From assembly GCA_040220875.1 (NCBI GenBank), contig JAVJVX010000005.1:124001-188000 (forward strand): a DNA stretch of 64,000 bases. Direction: 5' to 3'. This DNA is from Alphaproteobacteria bacterium (GTDB lineage Bacteria > Pseudomonadota > Alphaproteobacteria > JAVJVX01). Below, piece after piece: positions 16,853 through 26,008 of the stretch (its first letter is position 1; the number at the start of each line of letters is the position of its first letter). Both the position numbers and the translations under genes were made by a program. The notes beneath the pieces are model-generated. The model was not told the origin of the DNA, made no database searches, and saw nothing but the letters and a program-made list of their open reading frames with translations.

Positions 16853-17680
16853 TCACGATCCTGCCCGGGCCCGGCTCCAGGGGGTTGCGGATTTCTCGAC
16901 CGGAACACCATCCACCCGAATCTCGTCGACAAACTCGTTATAGAAGCAAAGCAGCCCCCTGATGGCCGGGCATTCGGGAATGGGATCGGGATAGGTCCAG
17001 ACCAGATCGCGCAGCGTTTCTCCCCTCACCGTCACGTCGTGATAGGCGGCGACACCCTTGTAAGGGCAACGGCTCGTCGTCTCGCTGGGAGACAGGATTC
17101 CGGGTTTCAGATCCTCGGGCGGGAGGTAGAAACGCGGCGGCAGTCCCGTTTCGAAAAGGAACCGGGCGCGGCGGCTTTCGCCAACCACCTCGCCCCGGAC
17201 GACGACCTCGACATGCCGGTGACTTTGGACCACGTCGACGCGGTGATAGGGCGAGCGGGGATGTACGAAGATTTCCTCGTCCTCCTCGTACCAGTGATCG
17301 ATCCTGTTCCAGTAAAAGGCGATGGCCTCCCCGAGGGCAGCGCTTTCCGGTATGGGCGTCGGATAGCTCCAGGCCGCGTTCTCGGCCGAACGGCCCCCGG
17401 CCTTGACCGTCCAGTACGCGGCCTCGCCCTTGTAGGGGCAGGTCGTGCGGTGATCCGTCGGCACGAGGAGGTCCATGCGGATATCGGCCCGGGGAAAATA
17501 ATAGACCGGGAGGCAGCCCGTTTCGAGGACGAGGAGCGGACGGGAAGAATCGGCGATGGTCTCGCCGCCGAACATTGCCCGGACCCGTCGCGGACTATTC
17601 TCGATTTCGACGATATGAGGCCCGTCCTTTTCGCGAACATGGCCCGCATGGGTGCGATCGAATATGGCGGATTTGGGCAT
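16853..17680 (-). CDS. Tandem DUF427-domain protein
   Basis: A 275-residue protein made of two DUF427 repeats. Repeat 1 (about 20-120) and repeat 2 (about 145-245) share the same landmarks: a basic beta strand (RRVRAMFGGETIADS / RHVEVVVRGEVVGES), a R/E-LETGLPP(R/V)YY-like turn (VLETGCLPVYYFP / LFETGLPPRFYLP), a TxCPYKG motif (TTCPYKGEAAY / SRCPYKGVAAY) and a W-Y-P-x-P-I-P-E motif. The repeats suggest an internal duplication. The biochemical role of DUF427 is unknown. Monocistronic, convergent with the 52-aa gene. Confidence 0.85.
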   Translation of the reverse strand: MPKSAIFDRTHAGHVREKDGPHIVEIENSPRRVRAMFGGETIADSSRPLLVLETGCLPVYYFPRADIRMDLLVPTDHRTTCPYKGEAAYWTVKAGGRSAENAAWSYPTPIPESAALGEAIAFYWNRIDHWYEEDEEIFVHPRSPYHRVDVVQSHRHVEVVVRGEVVGESRRARFLFETGLPPRFYLPPEDLKPGILSPSETTSRCPYKGVAAYHDVTVRGETLRDLVWTYPDPIPECPAIRGLLCFYNEFVDEIRVDGVPVEKSATPWSRARAGS

Positions 17681-17797
17681 GCGGTCCTCTCTGCCTTGCT
17701 GTCGCGCGGGGCGGACAGATTAACATAGCAGGCGACTCGGTATTTAACCCCAGTTTTTCTGTGGAATTGGGCCGGGCGCGGTGGTAAGAAGGCCGCC

Positions 17798-18004
17798 ATG
17801 AAAACCGTTCGGCCCACGACCTGCCGCGAGGCAGCGATCACCACGTATCTGGAGCTCCGCGCCTGTGGCGAGACGGACCCGATCGCATTCGACGCGGCGG
17901 TGCAGGTCTATCGCTGCCGCCATCCGGAGATGGCCGCGGAACCGGCCCGGATCCGGGTGGCAGACTGGATCGACGACGCGCTGTCCGGCACGCCGGCCGC
18001 CTGA
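17798..18004 (+). CDS. Conserved-looking small hypothetical protein (68 aa)
   Basis: A 68-residue soluble protein beginning MKTVRPTTCREAAITTYLE. Seen: mostly helical, with a Cys/His-containing segment VYRCRHPEM and a C-terminal VADWIDDAL. AAGAAGG lies eight bases before the ATG and codon use is like the neighbours. The pattern resembles small alphaproteobacterial hypothetical proteins, but I cannot assign a family. Convergent with the ferredoxin reductase gene, 14 bp apart. Confidence 0.6.
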   Translation: MKTVRPTTCREAAITTYLELRACGETDPIAFDAAVQVYRCRHPEMAAEPARIRVADWIDDALSGTPAA

Positions 18005-18018
18005 ACCTCTCCCCCTGG

Positions 18019-19338
18019 CTATTTGGCCAGCTGATCGAGCACTGCCAGCATGTCCGCGACCGTGGTGAATTTGCGCCGGGGCGCGCCCGCCCGCGCCGCC
18101 GCCAGTTCGGCCGCGTTGATCTTCTGCCAGTCCCCGTAATCGACGACGCGACAGCCGCGTGTCGCCAGCAAGGACTCCAGCCCCTCACGACCGGGTGTCG
18201 AACCGCTGCCCGTACCGCAATCCTCGACGACATGCCCCGCCACGTTCACACCGTCGGGATGGTTCGTCGAGATGACGCCCGTGGGCCCCCGCTTGGCCCA
18301 GCCGGCCGCGTACAGGCCGCTGGCGATGCGGCCATCCTCGTTGATGAAGCGCCCCTCCCTGTCATCGAAGGGCACGCCGTCGATGGGGCGCGAGCGGTAG
18401 CCGATACAGGTCACGACCAGGTCTGCGGGGAGGGTGAAGCTCTCGTCCGTCGCGACAGCCCGGCCCCGCTCCAGCCGGTTACGCACGAGCCTGAGGCCGC
18501 TCGCCTTCTCGTCGCCCAGGATCTCCACGGGCGACGCCAGAAACAGAAGGTGGATGGAGATTGGCTTGTCGCCCGGCCGGTTATCCACGTAGCCGCGCAG
18601 CACTTCGAGGTTCTTTTCCTTGACGATCTGCGTCTTGCGATCGCCCTGATCGGACACGGAATCGGGCAGCAGGCCGGCATCGATCAGGGGCACGGCGCGC
18701 TCGAGATTGCCCAGTTCCTTCAGCTCGCGCGTGGTGAACGAGGCCTCGACCGGACCGCGCCGTCCGATAATGTAGATGTCCTTGAGTCGGGCGGCCTGGA
18801 TTTTGCCGGCCACCTCTTCTGGCAGGTCGCTCGTGGACATTTCTTCCTCGGTCTTGGCCAGCACGCGCGCCACATCGATCGCCACGTTGCCGTTGCCGAC
18901 CACGGCGACGGCCTTGCCGCTCAGATCGACATCGAGCCCGGCGAAATCCGGGTGGCCATTGTACCAGCCGACGAAATCCGCCGAGCCAAGGACGTTCTTC
19001 TTGTCCTCGCCGGGGATGCCGAGGTTGCGGTCGAGCGCGGCACCGCTGGCAAAGACGACGGCGTCGTAAAGCTCGCGGAGTTCTCCGACGGCGACATCCC
19101 GACCCACATCCACGTTGCCGAAGAATCGTACGCGCGGGTCGGCCGCCGTCCGCTCAAAGCGCTTGACGATTTTCTTGCTGCCCTGATGGTCCGGCGCCAC
19201 ACCAAACCTTATCAGACCAAACGGCGACGGCAGCCGGTCGATAACATCGACCCGCGCGTCCGGTGCCTTTTCGAGAAGGGCCTCGGCCGTGTAGAAGCCG
19301 CTCGGCCCCGAGCCGACGATAACCACGTTAAGTGGCAT
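18019..19338 (-). CDS. Ferredoxin--NADP+ reductase, adrenodoxin-reductase (FprA) type
   Basis: A 439-residue FAD/NADP(H) flavoprotein moving electrons between NADPH and ferredoxin. Seen: the FAD dinucleotide motif VIVGSGPSGFYTAEAL at residues 5-20, the PFGLIRFGVAPDHQ segment typical of this family near residue 40, the NADP motif VVGNGNVAIDVARVL near 147, the segment IIGRRGPVEASFT, and the C-terminal AGWAKRGPTGVISTNHPDG-type motif that closes over FAD. The ATG at 19338 opens the FAD motif directly. The ferredoxin partner is not in the window. Confidence 0.92.
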   Translation of the reverse strand: MPLNVVIVGSGPSGFYTAEALLEKAPDARVDVIDRLPSPFGLIRFGVAPDHQGSKKIVKRFERTAADPRVRFFGNVDVGRDVAVGELRELYDAVVFASGAALDRNLGIPGEDKKNVLGSADFVGWYNGHPDFAGLDVDLSGKAVAVVGNGNVAIDVARVLAKTEEEMSTSDLPEEVAGKIQAARLKDIYIIGRRGPVEASFTTRELKELGNLERAVPLIDAGLLPDSVSDQGDRKTQIVKEKNLEVLRGYVDNRPGDKPISIHLLFLASPVEILGDEKASGLRLVRNRLERGRAVATDESFTLPADLVVTCIGYRSRPIDGVPFDDREGRFINEDGRIASGLYAAGWAKRGPTGVISTNHPDGVNVAGHVVEDCGTGSGSTPGREGLESLLATRGCRVVDYGDWQKINAAELAAARAGAPRRKFTTVADMLAVLDQLAK

Positions 19339-19692
19339 GAAGCGTGTTTACCCCTCTGACGCCGGGTGGCTGTTTTCCGTGCCGCCCCCCGACGAGATCC
19401 CTCGCGTTTTTTCCGGCCGATCCACCTGCGTGCGCGCGGCCGGGTCTGCGTTTTCCCAAAGATAGCGATCCGGGCCCGCCAGGGCCAGCGCTGCGGCTAC
19501 CCGCGGGCGCGCGTTTGAGGCATTTCGTCGCAGACCCCCGGTTTCTGGCTCAATTATCTGATTCGGGGTCGTTTTTAGCCCCCCACCGGGGGGCTGCCCC
19601 CGGGGTTGCCGCCGGGCAGCCCCGATGCATAATGGCCGCCATCACGCCACGCCCGGCAGCGCATAGCCTGGCCCGGTACTTGGAGAGACAGT
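19339..19692. other. Gap between ferredoxin reductase and cytochrome c genes
   Basis: 354 bases without a supported gene; it holds both divergent promoters. The cytochrome-proximal half is extremely GC-rich and contains two overlapping, mutually exclusive inverted repeats (described separately). No small gene with a signal peptide or good ribosome site was found. Confidence 0.5.
19577..19623 (+). promoter_or_regulatory. Overlapping alternative hairpins in the cytochrome c leader
   Basis: Hairpin A pairs AGCCCCCC (19577-19584) with GGGGGGCT (19588-19595). Hairpin B pairs GGGGCTGCCC (19590-19599) with GGGCAGCCCC (19614-19623). The right arm of A and the left arm of B share 19590-19595, so only one can form. 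The pair ends 69 bases before the cytochrome c ATG. A regulatory role is inference. Confidence 0.5.
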
Positions 19693-20091
19693 ATGACATC
19701 AACCGTGTTCCGCGCGCCCATCGCCATTGTTTCACTGGTCCTGGCCCTGGCCGCCTCTGGCGCGGCCTTCGCGGCCGACGGCGGAGACCCCGCCGAGGGG
19801 AAGAAAGTGTTCAACAAATGCAAGGCCTGTCACTCATTGGAAGAGGGCAAGAACAAGGTCGGCCCCAGCCTCCACGGCATTTTCGGCCGCGAAGCGGGCT
19901 CGGTTGAAGGGTTTTCGCGCTATTCGGATGCCAACAAGGATTCCCACATCGTCTGGACGGAAGAGGTGATGTTCGAATATCTCGAAAACCCGCGGGAATA
20001 TTTGCCGGGCACTACGATGGGGTTCATCGGCCTGAAGAAGGAAGAGGACCGGCGCAACGTTATCGCCTATCTCAAGGAAAACACCCAGTAA
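19693..20091 (+). CDS. Class I c-type cytochrome (cytochrome c2/c550-like)
   Basis: A 132-residue periplasmic monohaem cytochrome. Seen: a Sec signal peptide (residues 1 to about 28, ending ASGAAFAAD), the haem-binding CKACH at 43-47, VGPSLHGIFGREAGS, and the axial methionine in PGTTMGFIGLKK near residue 112. The pattern fits soluble electron carriers between bc1 complex and terminal oxidases. GGAGAGA precedes the ATG. A bidirectional hairpin follows. Confidence 0.93.
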   Translation: MTSTVFRAPIAIVSLVLALAASGAAFAADGGDPAEGKKVFNKCKACHSLEEGKNKVGPSLHGIFGREAGSVEGFSRYSDANKDSHIVWTEEVMFEYLENPREYLPGTTMGFIGLKKEEDRRNVIAYLKENTQ

Positions 20092-20117
20092 GCCAGGCGA
20101 GCAGACGCGTTTCCGGA

Positions 20118-20150
20118 AGCGCCGGTCCCGAAGAGGCCGGCGCTTTTCAT
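20118..20150 (+). terminator. Terminator between cytochrome c and TRAP permease genes
   Basis: AGCGCCGG (20118-20125) pairs with CCGGCGCT (20137-20144) over an 11-base loop, followed by TTTTCATTTT. It sits between two convergent genes and may act on both strands. Confidence 0.75.
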
Positions 20151-22681
20151 TTTGCCTCGGCCTGGCGACGGCGGCGCTGGACGAACCAGATTCCCCCCGC
20201 GAGCAGAAGCGCCGGCAGGTAGAACACCTCCTTGGGCACGCGGTCGGTCGGTCGGATCACGCCCTCAACGGTCCAGCCCGCGGCCAGCCCCGCCTTGTGC
20301 GCGGCCGATCCGAAAACGACGCGCTCCACCCGCAGCACGCCCTCGTCGCGCCGGAGCGTGAGCCCGGCCGCCGCCAGCCGAGCGGCCCCATCGCCGTCAT
20401 CAGGGGCCGCGCGCGGGCCGAGTCGAACCGCGACGAGCCGCTCGACCGATTTGCCCGAAAGCGTGTCGCCTGCGACCCGAAGGTCGAGATGCCCACCCTC
20501 CGGCACAGCGCGGACAGCGGCAGTGATCTCTTTCGGCGGGGCGAGATAGGCGGGCGGCGCGATCCGGTCCATCCAGAAATCGGGCCGGAACAGGGTGAAT
20601 GCGGCGAGCAGCAGAAGCAGAGTTTCGACCAGCCGGTTGCGGGTCTGGAAATGGCCCATCGTGGCGGCGGCAAAAATCAGCATGCCCGAGAGCGCGGCCA
20701 GCGCGACCACGAACCCGTGTGCCCAGCCGGTAATGCCGATCAGGAGGAGTTCGGGATTGAAGATGAAGACGAAGGGCAGCACCGCCGTGCGCAGACTGTA
20801 GAAGAAGGCCGTGAAGCCGGTCCTGAGCGGATCGGCGCCCGCCAGCGCGGCGGCGGCATAGGAGGCGAGGCCCACGGGCGGGGTGACGTCCGCCATCAGC
20901 CCGAAATAGAAGACGAAGAGATGGGCAGCGATGACCGGCACGACCAGCCCCGCATCGCCGCCGAGGGCCACGATCACCGGCGCCATGAGGGTTGCGACGA
21001 CGATATAGTTGGCGGTCGTCGGCAAGCCCATCCCGAGGACCAGGCTGATCAGGGCGGTAAAGATCAGAAGCAGGACGAGATCCCCGCCCGACAGGGCCTC
21101 GACCAGTTCCGTCATCACGAGACCGATCCCTGTCAGAGACACCGTCCCGACGATGATGCCGGCCGTCGCCGTGGCGAGGGCCACGCCGACCATTCCCTCG
21201 GCGCCGTTGCGTAGCCCTTGGAGGGCGGCGCGGGCGCCCGCAAGCAGTTCCGGCCAGCCACTCTTCTCGCCTCGAAACCGCAGCAGCAGGACATCCTGGG
21301 TGAGCAGAATGAAAACGAGGAAGGCGGCCGCGTAAAAAGCAGCAAGTCCGGGGGAGAGGCGTTCGACCACCAGCGCCCAGACGAGCAGCACGAGCGGCAA
21401 CAGATAGGGCAGGCCCTGCATCAGCGTGGGCAGGACCGGGGGCACCACCTCCAAATCCTCGCTTTCCTCGCGCGCCGGACCCACCCGCGCGCCGGGCGCG
21501 GCCAGCCGGATAAAAAGCAGATAAACCACCCCCAGCAGGCCGGCCACGACCCAGCCCGCCCCATCACCGAAGGCCGATCGGGTCCATCCGAGCCCCGCCT
21601 CGACGCCGAGGGCGAGCAGCGCCATGGCGATGAAGGTGAAGAGAAATCCGGCCAGCGCCCGCACCGGGTGTGCCGGGATGGCGCGCGGCAGGCCTGTCAT
21701 GCCGGCCTTCAGCGCCTCGAGGTGAACCAGATAGAAAAGCGCGGCATAGGAGATCACGGCGGGCAGGATGGCGTGCTTCAGCACCTCCACATAGCTGATG
21801 CCGACATAGTCCACCATGAGGAAGGCGGCCGCGCCCATCACGGGCGGCATGATCTGGCCGTTGACCGAGGCGGCCACTTCCACGGCGGCCGCCTTGTGAG
21901 CCGGGAATCCGACACGCTTCATCAGCGGCACCGTGAAGGTCCCTGTGGTCACGACATTGGCGATGCTCGATCCCGAGGCCAGCCCCGTCAGCCCCGAGGC
22001 CAGGACGGCGGCCTTGGCCGGACCACCCCGGCGGTGGCCGAGCAGGGCGAAGGCGAGGCGGATGAAATAGCCGCCCGCCCCCGCCCGTTCGAGAAAGGCC
22101 CCGAACAGCACGAACAGGAAAACAAAGGCGGTGGACACGCCAAGCGCAACGCCGAATACGCCTTCGCTCGACAGCCACTGATGACTGATCGTCTTGCTGA
22201 ACGAGGCGCCCTTGTGGGCAATCACATCGGGCATCACGGGACCGGCGAGACCATAGACGAGGAACGCTGTCGCGATCAGGACAAGCGGCCAGCCGAGCGC
22301 CCGGCGCGTCGCCTCCAGGAGCAGGACGAGGCCAAGCGCGCCAATCAGAAGGTCCACCGTGTTCGGCAGCCCCGCACGGACGGCCAGGGCATCGTCAAAG
22401 GCGACGAGGTAAAGCGTCGTCGCGACCCCGGCCCCGGCGAAAAGCCAGCTCAGGCGACCGCCGGTCGCGGTCTCGGTCTTTTCCCGCCCGCCGCCCGCCA
22501 GAAAGACGAGCGCCAGGGCGAACGCCAGATGGATGGCGCGCGCGGTGCCGTCATTGATGACCAGTACGCCGAGGGCGAAGGGCAGCGGTGACACGTACCA
22601 GAGCTGGAAGAGCGACCAGCCGACGGCCAGCGCCGCTGCGGTGCGGGTTCGCAATCCCTCGGCCCAGGACATCCCGGCCAT
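20147..22681 (-). CDS. TRAP transporter fused permease (DctQ-DctM fusion, TAXI type) with DUF3394 tail
   Basis: An 844-residue inner-membrane protein. Seen: an N-terminal set of hydrophobic segments (about 1-170) equal to the small 4TM subunit, then the large DctM-like permease (about 170-700) with GxASGSSIANVVTTGTFT and GMGLPTTANYI motifs, the usual substrate-gate signatures. The last 130 residues carry a soluble DUF3394-like domain with a PDZ-like stretch (VVFGSAAHKAGLAAGWTVEGV) and a final TM helix. It imports an unknown carboxylate-type solute with the downstream-named TAXI receptor, two bases away in the same operon. Start ATG at 22681. Confidence 0.92.
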   Translation of the reverse strand: MAGMSWAEGLRTRTAAALAVGWSLFQLWYVSPLPFALGVLVINDGTARAIHLAFALALVFLAGGGREKTETATGGRLSWLFAGAGVATTLYLVAFDDALAVRAGLPNTVDLLIGALGLVLLLEATRRALGWPLVLIATAFLVYGLAGPVMPDVIAHKGASFSKTISHQWLSSEGVFGVALGVSTAFVFLFVLFGAFLERAGAGGYFIRLAFALLGHRRGGPAKAAVLASGLTGLASGSSIANVVTTGTFTVPLMKRVGFPAHKAAAVEVAASVNGQIMPPVMGAAAFLMVDYVGISYVEVLKHAILPAVISYAALFYLVHLEALKAGMTGLPRAIPAHPVRALAGFLFTFIAMALLALGVEAGLGWTRSAFGDGAGWVVAGLLGVVYLLFIRLAAPGARVGPAREESEDLEVVPPVLPTLMQGLPYLLPLVLLVWALVVERLSPGLAAFYAAAFLVFILLTQDVLLLRFRGEKSGWPELLAGARAALQGLRNGAEGMVGVALATATAGIIVGTVSLTGIGLVMTELVEALSGGDLVLLLIFTALISLVLGMGLPTTANYIVVATLMAPVIVALGGDAGLVVPVIAAHLFVFYFGLMADVTPPVGLASYAAAALAGADPLRTGFTAFFYSLRTAVLPFVFIFNPELLLIGITGWAHGFVVALAALSGMLIFAAATMGHFQTRNRLVETLLLLLAAFTLFRPDFWMDRIAPPAYLAPPKEITAAVRAVPEGGHLDLRVAGDTLSGKSVERLVAVRLGPRAAPDDGDGAARLAAAGLTLRRDEGVLRVERVVFGSAAHKAGLAAGWTVEGVIRPTDRVPKEVFYLPALLLAGGIWFVQRRRRQAEAK

Positions 22682-22683
22682 AA

Positions 22684-23652
22684 TCAGCGCCAGCCCTTCT
22701 CGACGTAATAGCGACGCGCCGCCTCATGGAGTGGCGCGGACAAGCCCTTGGAGACCATGTCGACCGGGGCAAGATGGCGAAAGGATGGATGGAGGCGACG
22801 GAAATCATCGAGATGGCCGAAGACGGCCTCGACGACGGCCCGCACCTGCCGATCAGGGACACTCGCGCGCGCCACGAGGGTCGCCCGCACGCCGAAGGTT
22901 CGCACGTCTTCCGGTGTGCCCCGATATGTGCCGCCTGGAATGACGGCCCAGTCGTAATAGGGCCATTTTTTGACCAGCGCCTCGATCTCGGGCCCGGTGA
23001 CCGGCACGAGGACCGCGTCGCAGGCAGTGGTGGCCTCGAGGATTGAGCCGCTCGGATGGCCGACGGTGAAGATCACCGCGTCGATCTTGCCGTCGCACAG
23101 CGCCTGGGCCTGCTCGGCCGATTTGAGTTCGGCCGCGAGCAGAAAATCTTCCCTCGTCCAGCCGAGCGCCGCCATGACCACTTCCATGGTGCCCCGCTGT
23201 CCCGACCCCGGATTGCCGATATTGACCCGCTTTCCCTTCAGATCGTGGAAAGTCCTGATCCCGGACTCGCGCCGCGCCACGACCGTGAAGGGTTCCGCGT
23301 GGAGCGAGAAAAGTGCGCGCAGTTCGGTATCCGGTCCCGCATCCGCGAAAGGCGGCACGTCCCCGCGGAAAGCATGATACTGCCAGTCGGACTGCGCCAC
23401 GCCCATGTCGAGATCGCCCCGGCGCAGTACATTCAGGTTGTAGACCGAGCCTCCGGTGCTTTCGACCGAACAGCGGATACCGTGATCGGCACGGTCGCGG
23501 TTGACGAGCCGGCAGATCGAACCGCCCACGACATAATAGACCCCGGTCACCCCGCCGGTGCCGATGGACAGAAATCGCGTGTCGGTGCTGTCGTCACAGG
23601 CGCCGAGCGATAACGTGATCGCGGCGAGGACGACAAGCGGAAAACGTCGAAT
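22684..23652 (-). CDS. TAXI-family TRAP transporter solute receptor, predicted lipoprotein, apparent ATT start
   Basis: The receptor that hands substrate to the TRAP permease. Seen: the family core beginning [18 protein letters not shown] and [17 protein letters not shown]. The first ordinary start codon (GTG at 23550) lies inside this conserved core, so it is too late. Read upstream in the same frame, the sequence gives [13 protein letters not shown] then SLGACDDS, a lipoprotein signal with lipobox L-G-A-C. No ATG, GTG or TTG exists in that stretch; ATT at 23652 has GGGGAGG five bases upstream. I therefore propose an ATT start and a 322-residue lipoprotein. A sequencing error is the alternative. 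Confidence 0.82.
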   Translation of the reverse strand: MRRFPLVVLAAITLSLGACDDSTDTRFLSIGTGGVTGVYYVVGGSICRLVNRDRADHGIRCSVESTGGSVYNLNVLRRGDLDMGVAQSDWQYHAFRGDVPPFADAGPDTELRALFSLHAEPFTVVARRESGIRTFHDLKGKRVNIGNPGSGQRGTMEVVMAALGWTREDFLLAAELKSAEQAQALCDGKIDAVIFTVGHPSGSILEATTACDAVLVPVTGPEIEALVKKWPYYDWAVIPGGTYRGTPEDVRTFGVRATLVARASVPDRQVRAVVEAVFGHLDDFRRLHPSFRHLAPVDMVSKGLSAPLHEAARRYYVEKGWR

Positions 23653-23838
23653 GGCGGCCTCCCCGCGGCGCGCTGGCCGGCTTCCGGCGCGGGCTTTCCC
23701 GCCGGTGATTGCGAATTGCCCGATGATGGGCGGAAGGATAGCATGCGGTCAACCGAGCCGGGCGACGGGGGCGTCCTCCCGGCGCGACCGGCCCCGGAGA
23801 AGACGACCAGGGATAACGACAGGCCTTTCAGGATACGC

Positions 23839-24354
23839 ATGGATCTCAAGCGGCACATTCGCGAAGTTCCGGATTTCCCGAAACCGGGCATTCTCTTCTA
23901 TGATATCAACACGCTCCTCGGCCATGCCGAGGCCTGGCGAACGACCGTCGACCGGCTGGCGGAAATCTGCGAGCGACACGATCCCGATCTCCTCGCCGGC
24001 ATCGAATCCCGTGGTTTTCTGGTCGCCGCCGCCGTCGCCAACCGGCTCGGCCGCGGCTTTGTCCTCGTGCGCAAGAAAGGCAAGCTGCCCGGAGCCACGA
24101 TCGCCCATACCTACGAACTGGAATACGGCAGCGACACGCTGGAGGTGCAGGCGGACGCAATCCAGCCGGGACAATCGGTCGTCATCCTGGATGATCTGCT
24201 GGCGACGGGCGGCACGCTGGACGCGGCCGTGACTTTGTTGCAGCGAGTCGGGGCAAAGGTGCTTTCGGCCGCCTGCATTATCGAACTCACCTTCCTCGAA
24301 GGGCGCCAACGGCTCGACATTCCGGTGCACTCGCTGCTGGCCTATGATTCCTGA
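23839..24354 (+). CDS. apt: Adenine phosphoribosyltransferase
   Basis: A 171-residue salvage enzyme making AMP from adenine and PRPP. Seen: the N-terminal [19 protein letters not shown] that marks Apt, the substrate-side [13 protein letters not shown], and the PRPP loop [17 protein letters not shown] near residue 115. The ATG at 23839 opens the conserved part; the frame is open 41 residues further upstream but without similarity and overlapping the region before the TAXI receptor. Transcribed divergently from the TRAP operon. Confidence 0.94.
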   Translation: MDLKRHIREVPDFPKPGILFYDINTLLGHAEAWRTTVDRLAEICERHDPDLLAGIESRGFLVAAAVANRLGRGFVLVRKKGKLPGATIAHTYELEYGSDTLEVQADAIQPGQSVVILDDLLATGGTLDAAVTLLQRVGAKVLSAACIIELTFLEGRQRLDIPVHSLLAYDS

Positions 24355-24440
24355 AAGCCTGGCCTGAGCCGTTTCCGGCCCCGCGCCCTGGCCGGCCCGA
24401 AATAGGTCCCTTACCCGCGCGTTTGTGTTGTAATAACCTT

Positions 24441-24450
24441 TGGTTAACCA
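24441..24450. promoter_or_regulatory. 10-bp palindrome upstream of the FadL-like gene
   Basis: TGGTTAACCA is a perfect palindrome in a locally AT-rich patch about 120 bases before the porin start. It may be an operator or part of the promoter; there is no match to a regulator I can name. Confidence 0.3.
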
Positions 24451-24572
24451 TTGATTGTCACTGTCCGGGGGGCGGCAACGGGCGGGGAGACCCCCGGTCC
24501 GTGCCGAAGGGCGAACAGGCCGGCACGTTTGGGACCCGAGAGACTTCTCGCGGGTTCCGGAGGAATTTAGGG

Positions 24573-25931
24573 ATGACAAAGACCAGAAACCTGCACTTCG
24601 CACTGGCCGGCGCGCTCGTGATAGCCGGCCTGACACTGACCACCAACGCCCGGGCGGCTGGCTTCGCCGTCGCCGAGAACAGCGCGAAGGGGCTGGGGCG
24701 CGCCTTTGCCGGCGCGGCCGCCGTGGCCGACGACGCTTCGACCGTCTTCTTCAACCCGGCCGGGATGACCTATCTTGACGGCATCAACGCCATGGGTGCC
24801 TTCCACCTCATCCTCCCGAATTCAGAGTTCACCAATAACGGCTCGACCGTCTCGCCCCTTTTGGGCGGGGCGCCACTGACGGGCGGCGCCAAAACGAGCG
24901 CGTCGAACCCGCTGACCGTGCCCAATCTCTTCGCCAGCTATCAAATGAACGATCGTTTGTGGGTCGGCATGGGACTGAACGCGCCCTTCGGGCTCGAAAC
25001 CGAATACGGCGCCGGCTGGGTCGGGCGCTATCAGGCGCTCAGGTCCGAGCTCATCACGATCAACTTCAACCCGGCCGTCGCCTACCGGGTGACGGACTGG
25101 CTCTCCGTCGGCGCGGGCGCGAGCGTGCAATATGCCGAGGCGGAGCTGTCCAACGCGATCGACTTTGGTTCGGTCTGCCTCGGGTCGGGGGTGGCGCCGG
25201 CCACCTGCGCCGGCGCGGGGCTGACGCCTCAGGCGGCTGACGGCAGCGCGAATGTCGAGGGCAATGACACGAGCTTCGGCTACAATCTCGGGCTCATTGT
25301 CGAGCCCGTGGCGAACACCCGGCTCGGCCTTCATTACCGGTCGAAGATTTCCCATGAGCTTGAAGGCGTCGCCTCCTTCAACGTGCCGGCCGCGGCCGCC
25401 TTCCTGACGGCGGGCGGCAATTTCCAGGGCAGCACGGCGCGGGCCAAGGCAACGATGCCCGAGACCGCGGCAATCAGCGTGGTTCACCAGTATTCTGACA
25501 AGATCTCGGTGATGGCCGATGCGACGTGGACTCACTGGAGCCGCTTCGAAACGCTGACCGTCCAGATCGACAACGCCGCAAGCCAGGAAATCGTCCAGCC
25601 CGAGGACTGGGACAATACGTGGCGCTATTCGGCTGGCGTGGAATACGATTCCCTTGAGCAATGGGCCCTGCGCGCCGGTGTCGCGTGGGATGAGAGCCCG
25701 GTGAAGACGGGCTTTCGCACTCCGCGTATTCCGGATGCCGATCGCTGGTGGGGTAGCGTCGGCGGAAGCTGGCGGTGGAGCGACCTGCTCACCATCGATG
25801 CCGGCTTCACCCATATCGCGGTGTCGGACGCACCCGTCAACCAGACCGGCAGCACGGGCGATGTGCTGCGCGGCGCCTTCAAGAACACCACGATCCAGAT
25901 CCTCAGCCTTCAGGGCAACGTGAAATTCTAG
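24573..25931 (+). CDS. FadL/OmpP1/TodX-family outer-membrane channel
   Basis: A 452-residue outer-membrane beta-barrel for hydrophobic molecules such as long-chain fatty acids. Seen: signal peptide (1 to about 29, ending TNARAAG), the mature N terminus GFAVAENSAKGLGRAFAGAAA which matches the FadL hatch/NPA region, FFNPAGMTYL near residue 63, repeated aromatic strands, and a C terminus ending in VKF, the usual barrel-insertion signature with terminal Phe. GGAGGAATTTAGGG precedes the ATG. The substrate is unknown. Strong terminator downstream. Confidence 0.92.
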   Translation: MTKTRNLHFALAGALVIAGLTLTTNARAAGFAVAENSAKGLGRAFAGAAAVADDASTVFFNPAGMTYLDGINAMGAFHLILPNSEFTNNGSTVSPLLGGAPLTGGAKTSASNPLTVPNLFASYQMNDRLWVGMGLNAPFGLETEYGAGWVGRYQALRSELITINFNPAVAYRVTDWLSVGAGASVQYAEAELSNAIDFGSVCLGSGVAPATCAGAGLTPQAADGSANVEGNDTSFGYNLGLIVEPVANTRLGLHYRSKISHELEGVASFNVPAAAAFLTAGGNFQGSTARAKATMPETAAISVVHQYSDKISVMADATWTHWSRFETLTVQIDNAASQEIVQPEDWDNTWRYSAGVEYDSLEQWALRAGVAWDESPVKTGFRTPRIPDADRWWGSVGGSWRWSDLLTIDAGFTHIAVSDAPVNQTGSTGDVLRGAFKNTTIQILSLQGNVKF

Positions 25932-25952
25932 ACGGACCCGACCGGCAATAAG

Positions 25953-25986
25953 AAACGGGCCGGTCTAAACCGGCCCGTTTTTTTTG
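25953..25986 (+). terminator. Rho-independent terminator of the FadL-like gene
   Basis: AAACGGGCCGG (25953-25963) pairs perfectly with CCGGCCCGTTT (25970-25980) over a 6-base loop and runs into eight T. Confidence 0.93.
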
Positions 25987-26008
25987 CCCTTCGCCCGGAC
26001 CAGCCCCC

